Shown here in pieces: positions 1-7,548 of a stretch of DNA of 11,359 nucleotides. The translations under genes and the position numbers were made by a program. The stretch is from a bacterium (lineage in GTDB: Bacteria; Blakebacterota; Blakebacteria; Blakebacterales; Blakebacteraceae): contig JALGWK010000024.1 of the NCBI GenBank assembly GCA_025774205.1, positions 1 through 11,359 of the forward strand, read 5' to 3'. Under the pieces are notes generated by a model. That model was not told the origin of the DNA, did no database searches, and saw only the letters and a program-made list of their open reading frames with translations. Numbering within the stretch: position 1 is the stretch's first letter; each line of letters begins with the position of its first letter.

Positions 1-286
1 CGGTATCGAGCTTCTGCCAGAGCAGGGTTGGTGTGACCACCGCCGCCAGGATCAACAGCCCGCCCATGGTCGGCGTACCCGCCTTGGTCAGATGGGTGGC
101 TGGACCGTCGGGCCTGATATGTTCCCGCAACTGCCATTTCGAGAGCTGCCTGATGAGCCAGCCGCCGAACAGGAAGCATATCAGCAGCGCGGTGATGGCC
201 CCGAGGGCGGAGCGGAAGGTGATATAGCCGAAGAGGCGCATGAAACCGAGCTGATCGGCGAGCGGATAGAGGAGATGGTATAGCAC
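1..286 (-). CDS. mraY: MraY, phospho-MurNAc-pentapeptide transferase (N-terminal part, runs off left edge)
   Basis: MraY is the membrane enzyme that transfers phospho-MurNAc-pentapeptide from UDP onto undecaprenyl phosphate, making lipid I. Only the first 95 codons are in the window. Reading from a GTG at 286, the protein begins M-L-Y-H-L-L-Y-P-L. It has a hydrophobic first membrane segment at about residues 24-44, then the family signature around 58-76 (R-P-D-G-P ... K-A-G-T-P-T-M-G-G) and the start of a second membrane segment. The N-terminal layout matches E. coli MraY closely. The GTG is preferred because it lies one base after the murF stop and follows a GGAG-containing stretch inside the murF end. 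The first ATG in frame would remove the conserved N-terminal helix. It is the last gene of the operon visible here; the 3' part lies outside the window. Confidence 0.95.
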   Translation of the reverse strand, partial: MLYHLLYPLADQLGFMRLFGYITFRSALGAITALLICFLFGGWLIRQLSKWQLREHIRPDGPATHLTKAGTPTMGGLLILAAVVTPTLLWQKLDT

Positions 287-287
287 G

Positions 288-1679
288 CTACTCCACCCCT
301 TCCGTTACCGTAAGATCCTGATATTTTTCCTGAATCCGCCCGACCAGCCGTTCCAGTCCCACCCCCCGGCTTGCCTTCAGCAGAACGAGGTCGTCCTTCA
401 GGATCCGACCGTCGAGCATATCCCAGGCCGCGTCCGCGGTTCCGGTCAGCAGGATATTGTCCCCGCTCATACCCGCCGAACGGGCCCCGTCGGCAATCTC
501 ATCGGCGTGTTCCCCCACCGCCACGAGCAGTTCGACGCCGCATTCGAACGCTTCCCGTCCGATCAGGGCGTGAAGGTTCCCGGCCTCTTCCCCGAGTTCG
601 AGCATGTCCCCCAGCACCGCGACCCGCCGCAGCGGACGGGAGTTGCTCCAATCGCGCAGCAGTGCCAGGGCGGCCGCGGCACTGACCGGATTCGAGTTGT
701 AGGCGTCGTTCAGGATGACGATCCCGCCGCGCTTGATGACCTCGGTCCGCCACTTCACACCCCGGTACGATTCGAGACCGTCCTGTATCTCCTCCAGTGT
801 GCACCCCATCGCCTGCGCCACGGCAATCGCCGCGAGGGCGTTGGCAACGTTGTGGCGCCCGGGAACCCACAGCCTGATCGGAGTTCCTCCGTTGAAGCGG
901 AAGAGGGGGAAGATGCCGCTGATGAATTCGATGATCTCTCCCCGCACGTCGACGCCGTCGGAGAATCCGAAGGTGATCGGTCGCGCTTCGGAGCTCCCGC
1001 TCATGGCGGCCACCCGGGGATCATCGCCGTTCAGAACCACAAAACCGTGCGGTCCGATCGCCTCGACCAGTTCCCGCTTGGCCTTCGCGATCCCCTCCAG
1101 ACCATCGAAGAACTCAAGGTGCGCCGACCCGACGTTGGTGATCACTCCGGCCGTCGGTTCGGCAATCTCGCACAGCCGGGTAATCTCGCCGGCGTGGTTC
1201 ATGCCCATCTCGGCGACCACGATCTCGTGGGTGCGCCGCATCCTCAACAGTGTCAGGGGAACCCCGATGTGGTTGTTCAGGGACCCCTCGCTCCTCAAGA
1301 CCCGGAAACGGGTACCGAGGATCGCCGCTATCATCTCCTTGGTGGTGGTCTTGCCGTTGCTCCCTGTCACCCCTATAACCGGCAGGCCGAGCCGTCGCCG
1401 GTGGTAGAGGGCCAGCGCCTGCAGCGCCGTCAGGGTCCTGAGGACCGGAATGAGGGGGAGTCCCCTCACGGCCCGTTTCTTCTGCCCTGCGAGCCAGCTC
1501 TGCTCCACGACCGCCGCTACCGCCCCACCCGCCAGAGCGTTCTGGATGAAGTCATGACCATCGAACCGGTCGCCGCGCAGGGCGACGAAGAGATCGCCCT
1601 CGTGGATCTTTCGGCTGTCGATGGTGACACCGGTGAAGGCTGCCTCAGCCGGCAGGCCTCTGGGCAGGCTCAGACTCAT
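288..1679 (-). CDS. murF: MurF, UDP-MurNAc-tripeptide:D-Ala-D-Ala ligase
   Basis: MurF is the cytoplasmic ATP-dependent ligase that adds D-Ala-D-Ala to UDP-MurNAc-tripeptide, completing the pentapeptide that MraY uses next. The 463-residue protein has the Mur-ligase layout. The short N-terminal domain contains D-S-R-K (21-24) and F-D-G-H-D-F (39-44). The P-loop G-V-T-G-S-N-G-K-T-T-T is at 103-113 and E-M-G-M-N-H at 157-162. G-R-H-N-V-A-N-A is at 274-281, the MurF-type D-A-Y-N-S-N-P at 325-331, and K-A-S-R-G near 435-439. The ATG at 1679 overlaps the murE stop (ATGA) and has a GGAGG four bases upstream. The N-terminal domain is about 10-15 residues shorter than in many MurF proteins, because D-S-R normally comes later; no better upstream start is compatible with the murE coding region. 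mraY follows after one base. Confidence 0.96.
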   Translation of the reverse strand: MSLSLPRGLPAEAAFTGVTIDSRKIHEGDLFVALRGDRFDGHDFIQNALAGGAVAAVVEQSWLAGQKKRAVRGLPLIPVLRTLTALQALALYHRRRLGLPVIGVTGSNGKTTTKEMIAAILGTRFRVLRSEGSLNNHIGVPLTLLRMRRTHEIVVAEMGMNHAGEITRLCEIAEPTAGVITNVGSAHLEFFDGLEGIAKAKRELVEAIGPHGFVVLNGDDPRVAAMSGSSEARPITFGFSDGVDVRGEIIEFISGIFPLFRFNGGTPIRLWVPGRHNVANALAAIAVAQAMGCTLEEIQDGLESYRGVKWRTEVIKRGGIVILNDAYNSNPVSAAAALALLRDWSNSRPLRRVAVLGDMLELGEEAGNLHALIGREAFECGVELLVAVGEHADEIADGARSAGMSGDNILLTGTADAAWDMLDGRILKDDLVLLKASRGVGLERLVGRIQEKYQDLTVTEGVE

Positions 1680-3154
1680 GGCGCCTCCCCCTCCCCGCCA
1701 TCGGCAACCGCCTTCGCGACTACCTCCCGCTCATCGAACGGAAGATGTTCGGAACCGATGATCTGGTACTGCTCATGTCCCTTGCCGGCTACGAGCACCA
1801 CGTCACCCGGACGGGCTTCACTGATAGCGGTCCGGATCGCCTTGCGCCGATCAGGTTCAACCGCGCAATCGGCTTCAGAGGGAACGCCGGCCATGATCTC
1901 CCGGATGATCGCGTCCGGATCCTCGGTACGGGGATTGTCACTGGTCACGATCACGCGGTCGGCACCCAGGGCCGCGATACGTCCCATCAGGGGTCGTTTC
2001 CCCCGATCGCGATCGCCCCCACAGCCGAAAACGCAGAGAACCCGTCCTTCGGCCATCTCCTGGCAAGCCGTGAGAGCCACCTTGAGAGCATCAGGCTTGT
2101 GAGCGTAATCGAGGATGATTTCGACATCCTCCGGAGCCGGGAGACGCTCCATCCGGCCTGGTACACAGCTGAGGGTTCCGAGCGCCGCGGAGATATCGGT
2201 GAGCGGGATTCCCGCCATTATCCCCGCCCCGGCAGCCACCAGCAGATTCTGGACGTTGAAGGCCCCCAGGAGCGGACTGTGGACCGCAATCCGCTCACCC
2301 TGCCAGGTGAGCGCGAAGTCCAGACCGTGCCACCCGACCTTCACGTCGGAGGCAACGAGGTCCGCCTTCGGAGAGAGACCGACCGTCACCACAGGCGGCT
2401 CGAGCGTCGCGGCCAGTCTCGCGCCGGCGGGATCATCCAGATTGATGATTGCGATCCCGTCCGCCTTGCGGTGGTGGGTGAAGAGACGGGTTTTAGCTGC
2501 CAGGTACTCCTCCATCGAGGGGTGGAAATCGAGATGATCGCGACCGAGGTTCGTAAAGCAGACGAGGTCGAATCCGAGCCCGTCAACCCGCCCCAGGGCG
2601 AGAGCGTGGCTCGAAACCTCCATGACCGCCGCGGAATCCTCCTCCGAGATCATCCTGGCCAGCATCGCGTGCAGGTCGATCGCCTCGGGGGTGGTGTGGG
2701 GCGCGTCTGTCACCTCTCCGCCGACGCGGTAGGAGATGGTCCCCAGCGATCCAACCTGTCCCAGCCTGGCTTCGAGCAGGGTCCGGATGAGACGCATCGT
2801 CGTCGTCTTGCCGTTGGTACCGGTGATCCCCACGGTGAAGAGTCGTTCTCCCGGATTGCCCCAGAAGGCGGCCGCCAGGGGACCCATGGCGCGACGGGTG
2901 TCGTCCACGGTGATCTGCGGCAGGTCGGCGTCGGTCTGTTCCTCCACGAGGGCCGCCGCTGCCCCCGCGACGGCGGCTGCCGCGACATGCTCGTGACCGT
3001 CGGTGATGTATCCGCGTACGGCGATGAAAAGGCTGCCGGGCTCGACCCGGCGACTGTCATGGGCCAGACCGGTGACATCGAGACCGCGATGGAGTTCCCA
3101 GCCTTCGGTCCGGCCGGACAATCCGGCGAATTCCAGAAGTGTCTCAAGTCTCAT
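1676..3154 (-). CDS. murE: MurE, UDP-MurNAc-L-Ala-D-Glu:meso-diaminopimelate ligase
   Basis: MurE is the cytoplasmic Mur ligase that adds the third amino acid to the peptidoglycan stem peptide. The 492 residues fit the family length. Visible motifs are the P-loop G-I-T-G-T-N-G-K-T-T-T (109-119), the H-T-T-P-E region near 153-157, and E-V-S-S-H-A at 179-184. The lysine in A-A-K-T-R-L-F (K221) is the one normally carbamylated. P-G-R-M-E is at 332-336, L-D-Y-A-H-K-P-D at 348-355, and G-K-G-H-E at 457-461. The specificity loop D-N-P-R (406-409) is the signature of enzymes that take meso-diaminopimelate rather than L-lysine, which implies a DAP-type peptidoglycan. The ATG at 3154 overlaps the ftsI stop by 4 nt (ATGA) and is preceded by GGAG seven bases upstream; its own stop overlaps the murF start in the same way. 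Confidence 0.97.
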   Translation of the reverse strand: MRLETLLEFAGLSGRTEGWELHRGLDVTGLAHDSRRVEPGSLFIAVRGYITDGHEHVAAAAVAGAAAALVEEQTDADLPQITVDDTRRAMGPLAAAFWGNPGERLFTVGITGTNGKTTTMRLIRTLLEARLGQVGSLGTISYRVGGEVTDAPHTTPEAIDLHAMLARMISEEDSAAVMEVSSHALALGRVDGLGFDLVCFTNLGRDHLDFHPSMEEYLAAKTRLFTHHRKADGIAIINLDDPAGARLAATLEPPVVTVGLSPKADLVASDVKVGWHGLDFALTWQGERIAVHSPLLGAFNVQNLLVAAGAGIMAGIPLTDISAALGTLSCVPGRMERLPAPEDVEIILDYAHKPDALKVALTACQEMAEGRVLCVFGCGGDRDRGKRPLMGRIAALGADRVIVTSDNPRTEDPDAIIREIMAGVPSEADCAVEPDRRKAIRTAISEARPGDVVLVAGKGHEQYQIIGSEHLPFDEREVVAKAVADGGEGEAP

Positions 3155-5256
3155 CGGCCGCTCCCGAAGTCAGGTCCCGCCATCACTCTCAGGGAAGCCC
3201 CCCGGTTCACCCGGGTACCCGCCGCAGGTGTCTGACGTCGCACGAGACCGCTGCCTTCCGCGCTCAACAGGAGTCCGAGCATCGACGCTTCGGCCGCGGC
3301 CTCCCTGAGGCTGCGTCCCTCCAGATCGGGGATGATCACCTGCGAAATCGATTCGGGCGTGTCAGGCACTTCGAGATGGAGGACTACCACCACTCCTTCT
3401 TCTACCTGACTGAGCGGCTCCGGTTCCTGCGAGAGCACGTTGGGGCCATCCCCCACGAAACGCATGCGTAGTCCCCGTTGATTTAGCGCCCTGCCTGCCT
3501 CCGCGGCCGGCCAGCAGCGGAGATCAGGCACTATCAGCGCGGGACGTGCCACCACATGGTGGATCGAGGAACGGAATCCTTTCAAGGGATCTTGCGGGTG
3601 GCAGATGAGCCGCTGGATAGTCTTGGCGAAGATCGGAGCGGCCACATCACTGGCATAGTAGGGATCCGCCGGTTCATCGATGATGACCAGAAGGAGGAAC
3701 TTCGGATCGTCGGCCGGAAGGAAGCCGCAGAAACTCGAAATGTACCGGCCGATTTCATATCCATAGGGACCGGCCTTCCGGGCGGTACCTGTCTTGCCGG
3801 CGATCTGCAATCCGGGGACCGCGGCCCGCTTCCCGGTTCCGGCAATCACCGCTTCCTGCAACAGGTCCCGCAGCAGGTGTGCCGTCTCCTCGTGCATCAC
3901 CCGCCGGATCACCTCGGCACCTCCCGCATCGCGCCAGCGACCCTTCTCGTCCCGGATCGCATCGACGAGCCTGGGCTGCAGCAGGCGTCCCCCATTGGCG
4001 GTAGCCGCGTACGCCGCAGCGATCTGGAGCGCGGTGACGGAGACCCCATAACCGATCGAGAGACTCTCCAGCGCCGGCCCGTACCAATCGGACAGCTGGC
4101 GGAGCAGTCCGGGGTCCTCACCGGGCAGGTCGATCCCGGTCGCCTGACCGAAGCCGAAGTCCCGCGCGTAGCGGTAGAGCCGGTTCTTACCAACATGGCG
4201 CGCGATCTTCACGGTGCCCACGTTGCTCGAGTACTGCAGGACTTCCCCGAGGCTCATCCGACCGCGCTGATGCTCATCCCGGATCTCCGATCCGACCACC
4301 TGGATCACCCCGTTCCCGCCGTCGACCGTGTCCGCCACGGTATACCCCCCCACATCGATCGCCGAGGTGAAGGTGACCAGTTTCAGGACCGAACCGGGTT
4401 CGAAGGGATCGGTGATCGCCCTGTTCCTGCGCTGGGAGGGATCGACCTCATCCGGCGCGTTCGGATCGAAGGTGGGCCAGCCGGCCATCGCCAGGACTGC
4501 CCCCGTCTCCGGATCGAGGGCCACGGCAATGCCGGCCGCCGCATCAGACTCGATCACCCCGCGGGCGAGTTCTTCTTCAAGTACCTCCTGGATGACCGCG
4601 TCGAGGGTGAGCCTCAGGTCCCTGCCCTGAACGGGTTCTTCCCTGGCCCCTTCCCTTCCGGGGATCGCGGCGCCGAGCGCGTCAACCTGCTGGACGACGT
4701 GACCGGCCCGGCCGCTCAGGATATCGTCGTATTTCAGTTCGAGACCTTCGAGTCCCGTGCCATCGATACCGGTATAGCCGAGCACGCTTGCGGCCGTCTG
4801 GAGGCGCGGATAGGTACGCCGATACACCTCGGTGATCTCGAGTCCACCGGGAAGTTCATGCGTCGGTGGGGGTTCCTCCAGCAGGTAGGCCTTTCGCGCC
4901 ACGTAGAAGTAGCCGTCGTGAGACGCTATCTCAGCCAGCCACTCTTCATCTGTCCCCCCAACCAGGCCGGTCAGTGCCCCGGCCACAGCCCCGGCGTCGG
5001 TGACGTACTTCGAGTGGACTCCGACTGAATGGAGGAGCCGGTCCACGGCGAGCACCCGGCCCTCCCGGTCGGTGATATCGCCCCGCCGGGACTGGAGCAC
5101 CTGCTCCTGAAGGTGCTGCTGACGGGCACGATCGTGGTACGAGGAGCCCTGGAGGAGCTGGATGTCTGTCAGCCGATATACGCAAATGGCCCATCCTGCC
5201 ACGAACAGGAGGGCCATGAGCCGGAGGCGTCCGGAGTGAAGGGGCGCCCCGTTCAC
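3151..5256 (-). CDS. ftsI: FtsI/PBP3-type septal transpeptidase with two C-terminal PASTA domains
   Basis: This is a class B penicillin-binding protein, the D,D-transpeptidase that cross-links septal peptidoglycan together with FtsW. The 701 residues show a cytoplasmic tail, one membrane anchor (about 12-28), the PBP dimerisation/pedestal domain (R-R-G-D-I-T-D-R-E-G at 57-66), and a transpeptidase domain. The three active-site motifs are intact: S-V-L-K with nucleophile S289, S-S-N at 343-345, and K-T-G at 488-490. Two PASTA-like repeats follow at about 574-629 and 637-694; the first is more divergent. PASTA domains bind muropeptides or beta-lactams in the families studied and are common in FtsI/Spo-type PBPs of Gram-positive and some other phyla. 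Translation starts at a GTG that overlaps the ftsL stop (GTGA), with GAGG eight bases upstream; the stop overlaps murE. The gene position between ftsL and murE supports FtsI over an elongation PBP2. Confidence 0.94.
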   Translation of the reverse strand: MNGAPLHSGRLRLMALLFVAGWAICVYRLTDIQLLQGSSYHDRARQQHLQEQVLQSRRGDITDREGRVLAVDRLLHSVGVHSKYVTDAGAVAGALTGLVGGTDEEWLAEIASHDGYFYVARKAYLLEEPPPTHELPGGLEITEVYRRTYPRLQTAASVLGYTGIDGTGLEGLELKYDDILSGRAGHVVQQVDALGAAIPGREGAREEPVQGRDLRLTLDAVIQEVLEEELARGVIESDAAAGIAVALDPETGAVLAMAGWPTFDPNAPDEVDPSQRRNRAITDPFEPGSVLKLVTFTSAIDVGGYTVADTVDGGNGVIQVVGSEIRDEHQRGRMSLGEVLQYSSNVGTVKIARHVGKNRLYRYARDFGFGQATGIDLPGEDPGLLRQLSDWYGPALESLSIGYGVSVTALQIAAAYAATANGGRLLQPRLVDAIRDEKGRWRDAGGAEVIRRVMHEETAHLLRDLLQEAVIAGTGKRAAVPGLQIAGKTGTARKAGPYGYEIGRYISSFCGFLPADDPKFLLLVIIDEPADPYYASDVAAPIFAKTIQRLICHPQDPLKGFRSSIHHVVARPALIVPDLRCWPAAEAGRALNQRGLRMRFVGDGPNVLSQEPEPLSQVEEGVVVVLHLEVPDTPESISQVIIPDLEGRSLREAAAEASMLGLLLSAEGSGLVRRQTPAAGTRVNRGASLRVMAGPDFGSGR

Positions 5257-5723
5257 GGCTGAGGCCTCCCCCCCGATGAATCGGGGAGGGCCGGTTCGCC
5301 GGCGCGCGCCGACGGGTAGAGCCGACGCTCTACACCCTCGATGGTCATCGCGAAGGCGTTCTCGAGGTAGGTGCGTACCGATCTCCCCTTCCGGGTAGCT
5401 GCGGGGAGAACGGCCAGTATCTCGGTTCCGCCCGGAGGGAATTCCATCCCGAGGCGCTGGCGGGCCAGTTCGACAACCCGCTCACCACGGTGCTCTTCCA
5501 GGACCTCCAGTTCGAGCCGATCCACGATCCGCTGGATCGCCTCGTACTCCTGCTGCAGCGCCTCGACCTGACCTGCCAGGTAGAGGGTCCGGTTCATCCC
5601 GCCGAGATAGAGCAGACAGCAGATGAAGCCGAGGGCTATCAACAGCCCCATCCGCCTGCCCGACGCCCGCGAGGGCGTCTCCGGCCTCCTCAGGCGGTTC
5701 ATCTGTCGGGGTCTCCGGCTCAC
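5253..5723 (-). CDS. ftsL: FtsL-like divisome protein
   Basis: FtsL is a bitopic division protein that pairs with FtsB/DivIC through a periplasmic coiled coil and activates the FtsWI synthase. The 156-residue product has a basic cytoplasmic tail, one membrane segment at about 25-43, and a heptad-like helix at about 48-80 rich in L, E, Q and R. It then has R-V-V-E-L-A-R-Q-R-L-G-M (82-93), the FtsL-type end of the coiled coil. FtsL sequences are poorly conserved, so the call rests on this architecture plus the classic position between rsmH and ftsI. I place the start at the GTG at 5723, which overlaps the rsmH stop as GTGA and has GGGGAG seven bases upstream; an ATG at 5702 is the alternative. 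The tail after residue 108 is about 48 residues longer than in a compact FtsL. The last codons include a run of seven G that also serves the ftsI ribosome binding site. Confidence 0.8.
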   Translation of the reverse strand: MSRRPRQMNRLRRPETPSRASGRRMGLLIALGFICCLLYLGGMNRTLYLAGQVEALQQEYEAIQRIVDRLELEVLEEHRGERVVELARQRLGMEFPPGGTEILAVLPAATRKGRSVRTYLENAFAMTIEGVERRLYPSARAGEPALPDSSGGRPQP

Positions 5724-6703
5724 GCTGATCGCTCCCCGGACAGCATCTCCGCTGCCCGCAACCGGGCGCTCCGCGCCCGGGGATTCCTTGAGATCTCTTC
5801 CTGCGACACCTTCACCACCCGGCGGGTCAGGATCCGCAGGAGCGTTTCGGCTCCGCAGGCGCATACCGGCAGACCGGGGGGGCAGGTGCACGCCCCGGCC
5901 TGGGCCCGGAAGAACCTTTTGACGAGCCGATCCTCCAGGGAGTGGTAGGCGATGATCACCAGTCGACCACCCGGACGAAGGGCCTGAAGTGAACCGGTCA
6001 GGGCCCGTTCCAGCTGACCCAGCTCGTCGTTGACCGCGATCCGGAAGGCCTGAAAGACCTGGCTCAGGACCTTCCTGTGTCGCTGAGGCGGCGTACCCGC
6101 CTCGACCACCTTCCGGAGTTCACCGCTCCGTTCAACAGGCGCCCCGGCCCTGGCCTCGACGATCCGCCGGGCCAGTCCGCGCGCGTCTCTGACCTCTCCG
6201 TACTCACGGAGGATCCGTTCCAGATCCGCTTCAGATCCTTTGGCGATCAGATTGGCAGCAGTCATCGGAAGGCCGGGATCCATCCGCATGTCGAGCGGGG
6301 CATCCTCCCGATAGGTGAATCCCCGTTCCGGACCATCCAGCTGGCCGGAGGAGACCCCCAGATCGAGCAGAATGCCGTCGAGGGGGAGCAGGCCCTCTTC
6401 CCCGGCCATCCGTTCGAGTTCAGCGAACCCTCCCTGCCGCCATACCACCCGTTCATCGATTCCCTCCCTGCTTGCGGCCACCCGCAGCGCTTCGGGATCC
6501 CGGTCGATCGCCAGGACTTCGGCACCCTCATCCAGAACATCCAAAAGGACCGCCAGGTGGCCTCCGCCGCCGACGGTCCCGTCGAGATACTTCCCATCGG
6601 CCCTTGTCACGAGCCATTCGATGGCCGTTTCGGCCAGTACCGGGGAGTGGAACACCCAGGAACGGCATCGCCCCCGCGCTTCCGCCGGGGACGACGCGGT
6701 CAC
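5720..6703 (-). CDS. rsmH: RsmH (MraW), 16S rRNA (cytosine1402-N4)-methyltransferase
   Basis: RsmH methylates N4 of C1402 in 16S rRNA, at the ribosomal P site, using S-adenosylmethionine. The 327-residue protein carries F-H-S-P-V-L (18-23), the SAM-binding loop D-G-T-V-G-G-G-G-H (41-49), and A-I-D-R-D-P at 65-70. It also has L-L-D-L-G-V-S-S-G-Q-L-D (112-123), P-L-D-M-R-M-D at 136-142, F-Q-A-F-R-I-A-V-N at 217-225, Y-H-S-L-E-D-R at 253-259, and a C-x-C ... C-x-C cluster (272-283). The C-terminal N-P-R-A-R-S-A-x-L-R-A-A-E is at 307-319. All are family landmarks. The start is uncertain: the GTG at 6703 lies 5 nt after the STAS-gene stop but has no clear Shine-Dalgarno, suggesting translational coupling. 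A later GTG, just before F-H-S-P-V-L, would leave almost no N-terminus. The stop overlaps the ftsL start. Confidence 0.96.
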   Translation of the reverse strand: MTASSPAEARGRCRSWVFHSPVLAETAIEWLVTRADGKYLDGTVGGGGHLAVLLDVLDEGAEVLAIDRDPEALRVAASREGIDERVVWRQGGFAELERMAGEEGLLPLDGILLDLGVSSGQLDGPERGFTYREDAPLDMRMDPGLPMTAANLIAKGSEADLERILREYGEVRDARGLARRIVEARAGAPVERSGELRKVVEAGTPPQRHRKVLSQVFQAFRIAVNDELGQLERALTGSLQALRPGGRLVIIAYHSLEDRLVKRFFRAQAGACTCPPGLPVCACGAETLLRILTRRVVKVSQEEISRNPRARSARLRAAEMLSGERSA

Positions 6704-6708
6704 CCTGC

Positions 6709-7059
6709 TCAGGCGAACTGTTGAACGCCGAAGCTGGCCAGGGCCTCCCGGGGGGTCTCGTGGATATCGATGAGCCGGTCGGCTCCCACGAACAGGAACG
6801 CGTCGGCCACCGGGCCGCGCAGACCGGTCACCTTGACTTCCCCCCCGGCACCGCGGAACCTGAAGGCCCGCTCACTGAGCAGCCCGACCCCGCGGTAGTT
6901 GATGTCTCCGACTCCCTCGAAATCGAGGATCATCCTGCGGACATGATTCTCCTGGTGCCGCTGAAGCATGTTGTCGAGATCAACCATCGCTACCGCGGTG
7001 ATCTCTCCCTCCAGGTGAAGAATCCTGACACCGCGAATCTCCTCTTCGTTACTCGTCAT
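6709..7059 (-). CDS. Small stand-alone STAS-domain protein (anti-sigma-factor-antagonist-like)
   Basis: The 116-residue protein is a single STAS domain from end to end. It has a first strand V-R-I-L-H-L-E-G-E-I (11-20), a helix around 25-35, and the strand M-I-L-D-F-E-G-V (43-50). The turn I-N-Y-R-G-V-G (53-59) follows, then G-G-E-V-K-V-T-G-L at 72-80, a helix with F-V-G-A-D-R-L near 80-96, and E-A-L-A-S-F at 105-110. This is the SpoIIAA/RsbV fold pattern. In canonical antagonists the turn reads D-S-S-G and its second serine is phosphorylated by an anti-sigma kinase; here the aligned residues are N-Y-R-G, so that switch is missing. The role is therefore open: a constitutive binding partner, an MlaB-like subunit, or a regulator of another kind. 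The ATG at 7059 follows AGG with five bases between; the frame is open further upstream but that part overlaps mraZ. It lies 25 nt after the mraZ stop and 5 nt before rsmH, inside the operon. Confidence 0.85.
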   Translation of the reverse strand: MTSNEEEIRGVRILHLEGEITAVAMVDLDNMLQRHQENHVRRMILDFEGVGDINYRGVGLLSERAFRFRGAGGEVKVTGLRGPVADAFLFVGADRLIDIHETPREALASFGVQQFA

Positions 7060-7084
7060 GAGCACCTGCCTTTTGCCAATCGGG

Positions 7085-7525
7085 TCAGAACAGTACATCC
7101 TCCGCGAGCTTCTCGAATTCCTCTTCCATGTCGGCCGAGTAGGCCGCGAACATCCCGGGAGCCCATATCTCGATGTGATCGAGCATGCCGTTGATGACCA
7201 CATCCTTATCGAGCCTGGCCCACTCCATCAGATTGGGCGGAAGCAGGATGCGACCCTGCTTGTCACAGACGGCGTAGGTCGCATTGGACGCGAACAATCG
7301 CACCCATTTCCGGGATTTTTCATCGGACATCGGCTGGTCGCGCAGGACGGATGCTTTCTCCTCCCACCGCTCGAGAGGGTAGACGAAGAGGCACTTGTCG
7401 TGTCCGATGGTCACGACGAAGGTCTCCTTCGTTTCGGGAGCGGGTTCCCGGCGGAACTTCTTCGGGATACTTACCCGTCCCTTCTCGTCGAGGGAGTAGT
7501 TATATTGTCCGAGGAAATCGGGCAT
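7085..7525 (-). CDS. mraZ: MraZ, dcw-cluster transcriptional regulator
   Basis: MraZ is a DNA-binding protein of the AbrB/MazE (swapped-hairpin) type that forms ring-shaped oligomers and regulates its own operon. In E. coli it represses by binding TGGGN repeats ahead of mraZ. The 146-residue protein has two tandem SpoVT-AbrB modules, each with the D-x-x-x-R signature: D-E-K-G-R at 13-17 and D-K-Q-G-R at 88-92. G-R-V-S-I-P-K-K-F-R is at 16-25, F-V-Y-P-L-E-R-W at 47-54, and L-L-P-P-N-L at 94-99. The start is the ATG at 7525, which gives the usual M-x-x-F-L-G-x-Y beginning and has AGGAG four bases upstream; a longer frame to 7597 would run through the operator boxes. It is the first gene of the operon, and the adjacent phased TGGS repeats make self-regulation likely. 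Confidence 0.95.
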   Translation of the reverse strand: MPDFLGQYNYSLDEKGRVSIPKKFRREPAPETKETFVVTIGHDKCLFVYPLERWEEKASVLRDQPMSDEKSRKWVRLFASNATYAVCDKQGRILLPPNLMEWARLDKDVVINGMLDHIEIWAPGMFAAYSADMEEEFEKLAEDVLF

Positions 7526-7548
7526 CCGGCTCCTGTGCCTTATCAGTA

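Noticed and set aside
507-2102. Long open frame on the plus strand opposite murF and murE (531 codons)
   Set aside because: It is antisense to two genes with full Mur-ligase motifs. The translation is rich in R, P, G, D and H with no recognisable domain, as expected for the shadow frame of GC-rich coding DNA.
3556-5028. Long open frame on the plus strand opposite ftsI (490 codons); similar one at 1745-3235 opposite murE
   Set aside because: Both mirror genes with intact active-site motifs, have no Shine-Dalgarno or family motif, and fit the codon-position GC pattern of the opposite strand.
5265-5275. Run of seven G (minus strand) near the end of ftsL as a phase-variation tract
   Set aside because: It doubles as part of the ftsI ribosome binding site, the downstream genes are essential, and seven is short for slippage. 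No alternative frame with a sensible product was seen.
7060-7203. Upstream extension of the STAS gene to an ATG at 7203
   Set aside because: The added residues overlap mraZ and are R/S/P-rich non-domain sequence; the ATG at 7059 starts right at the STAS domain and has an AGG at suitable spacing.
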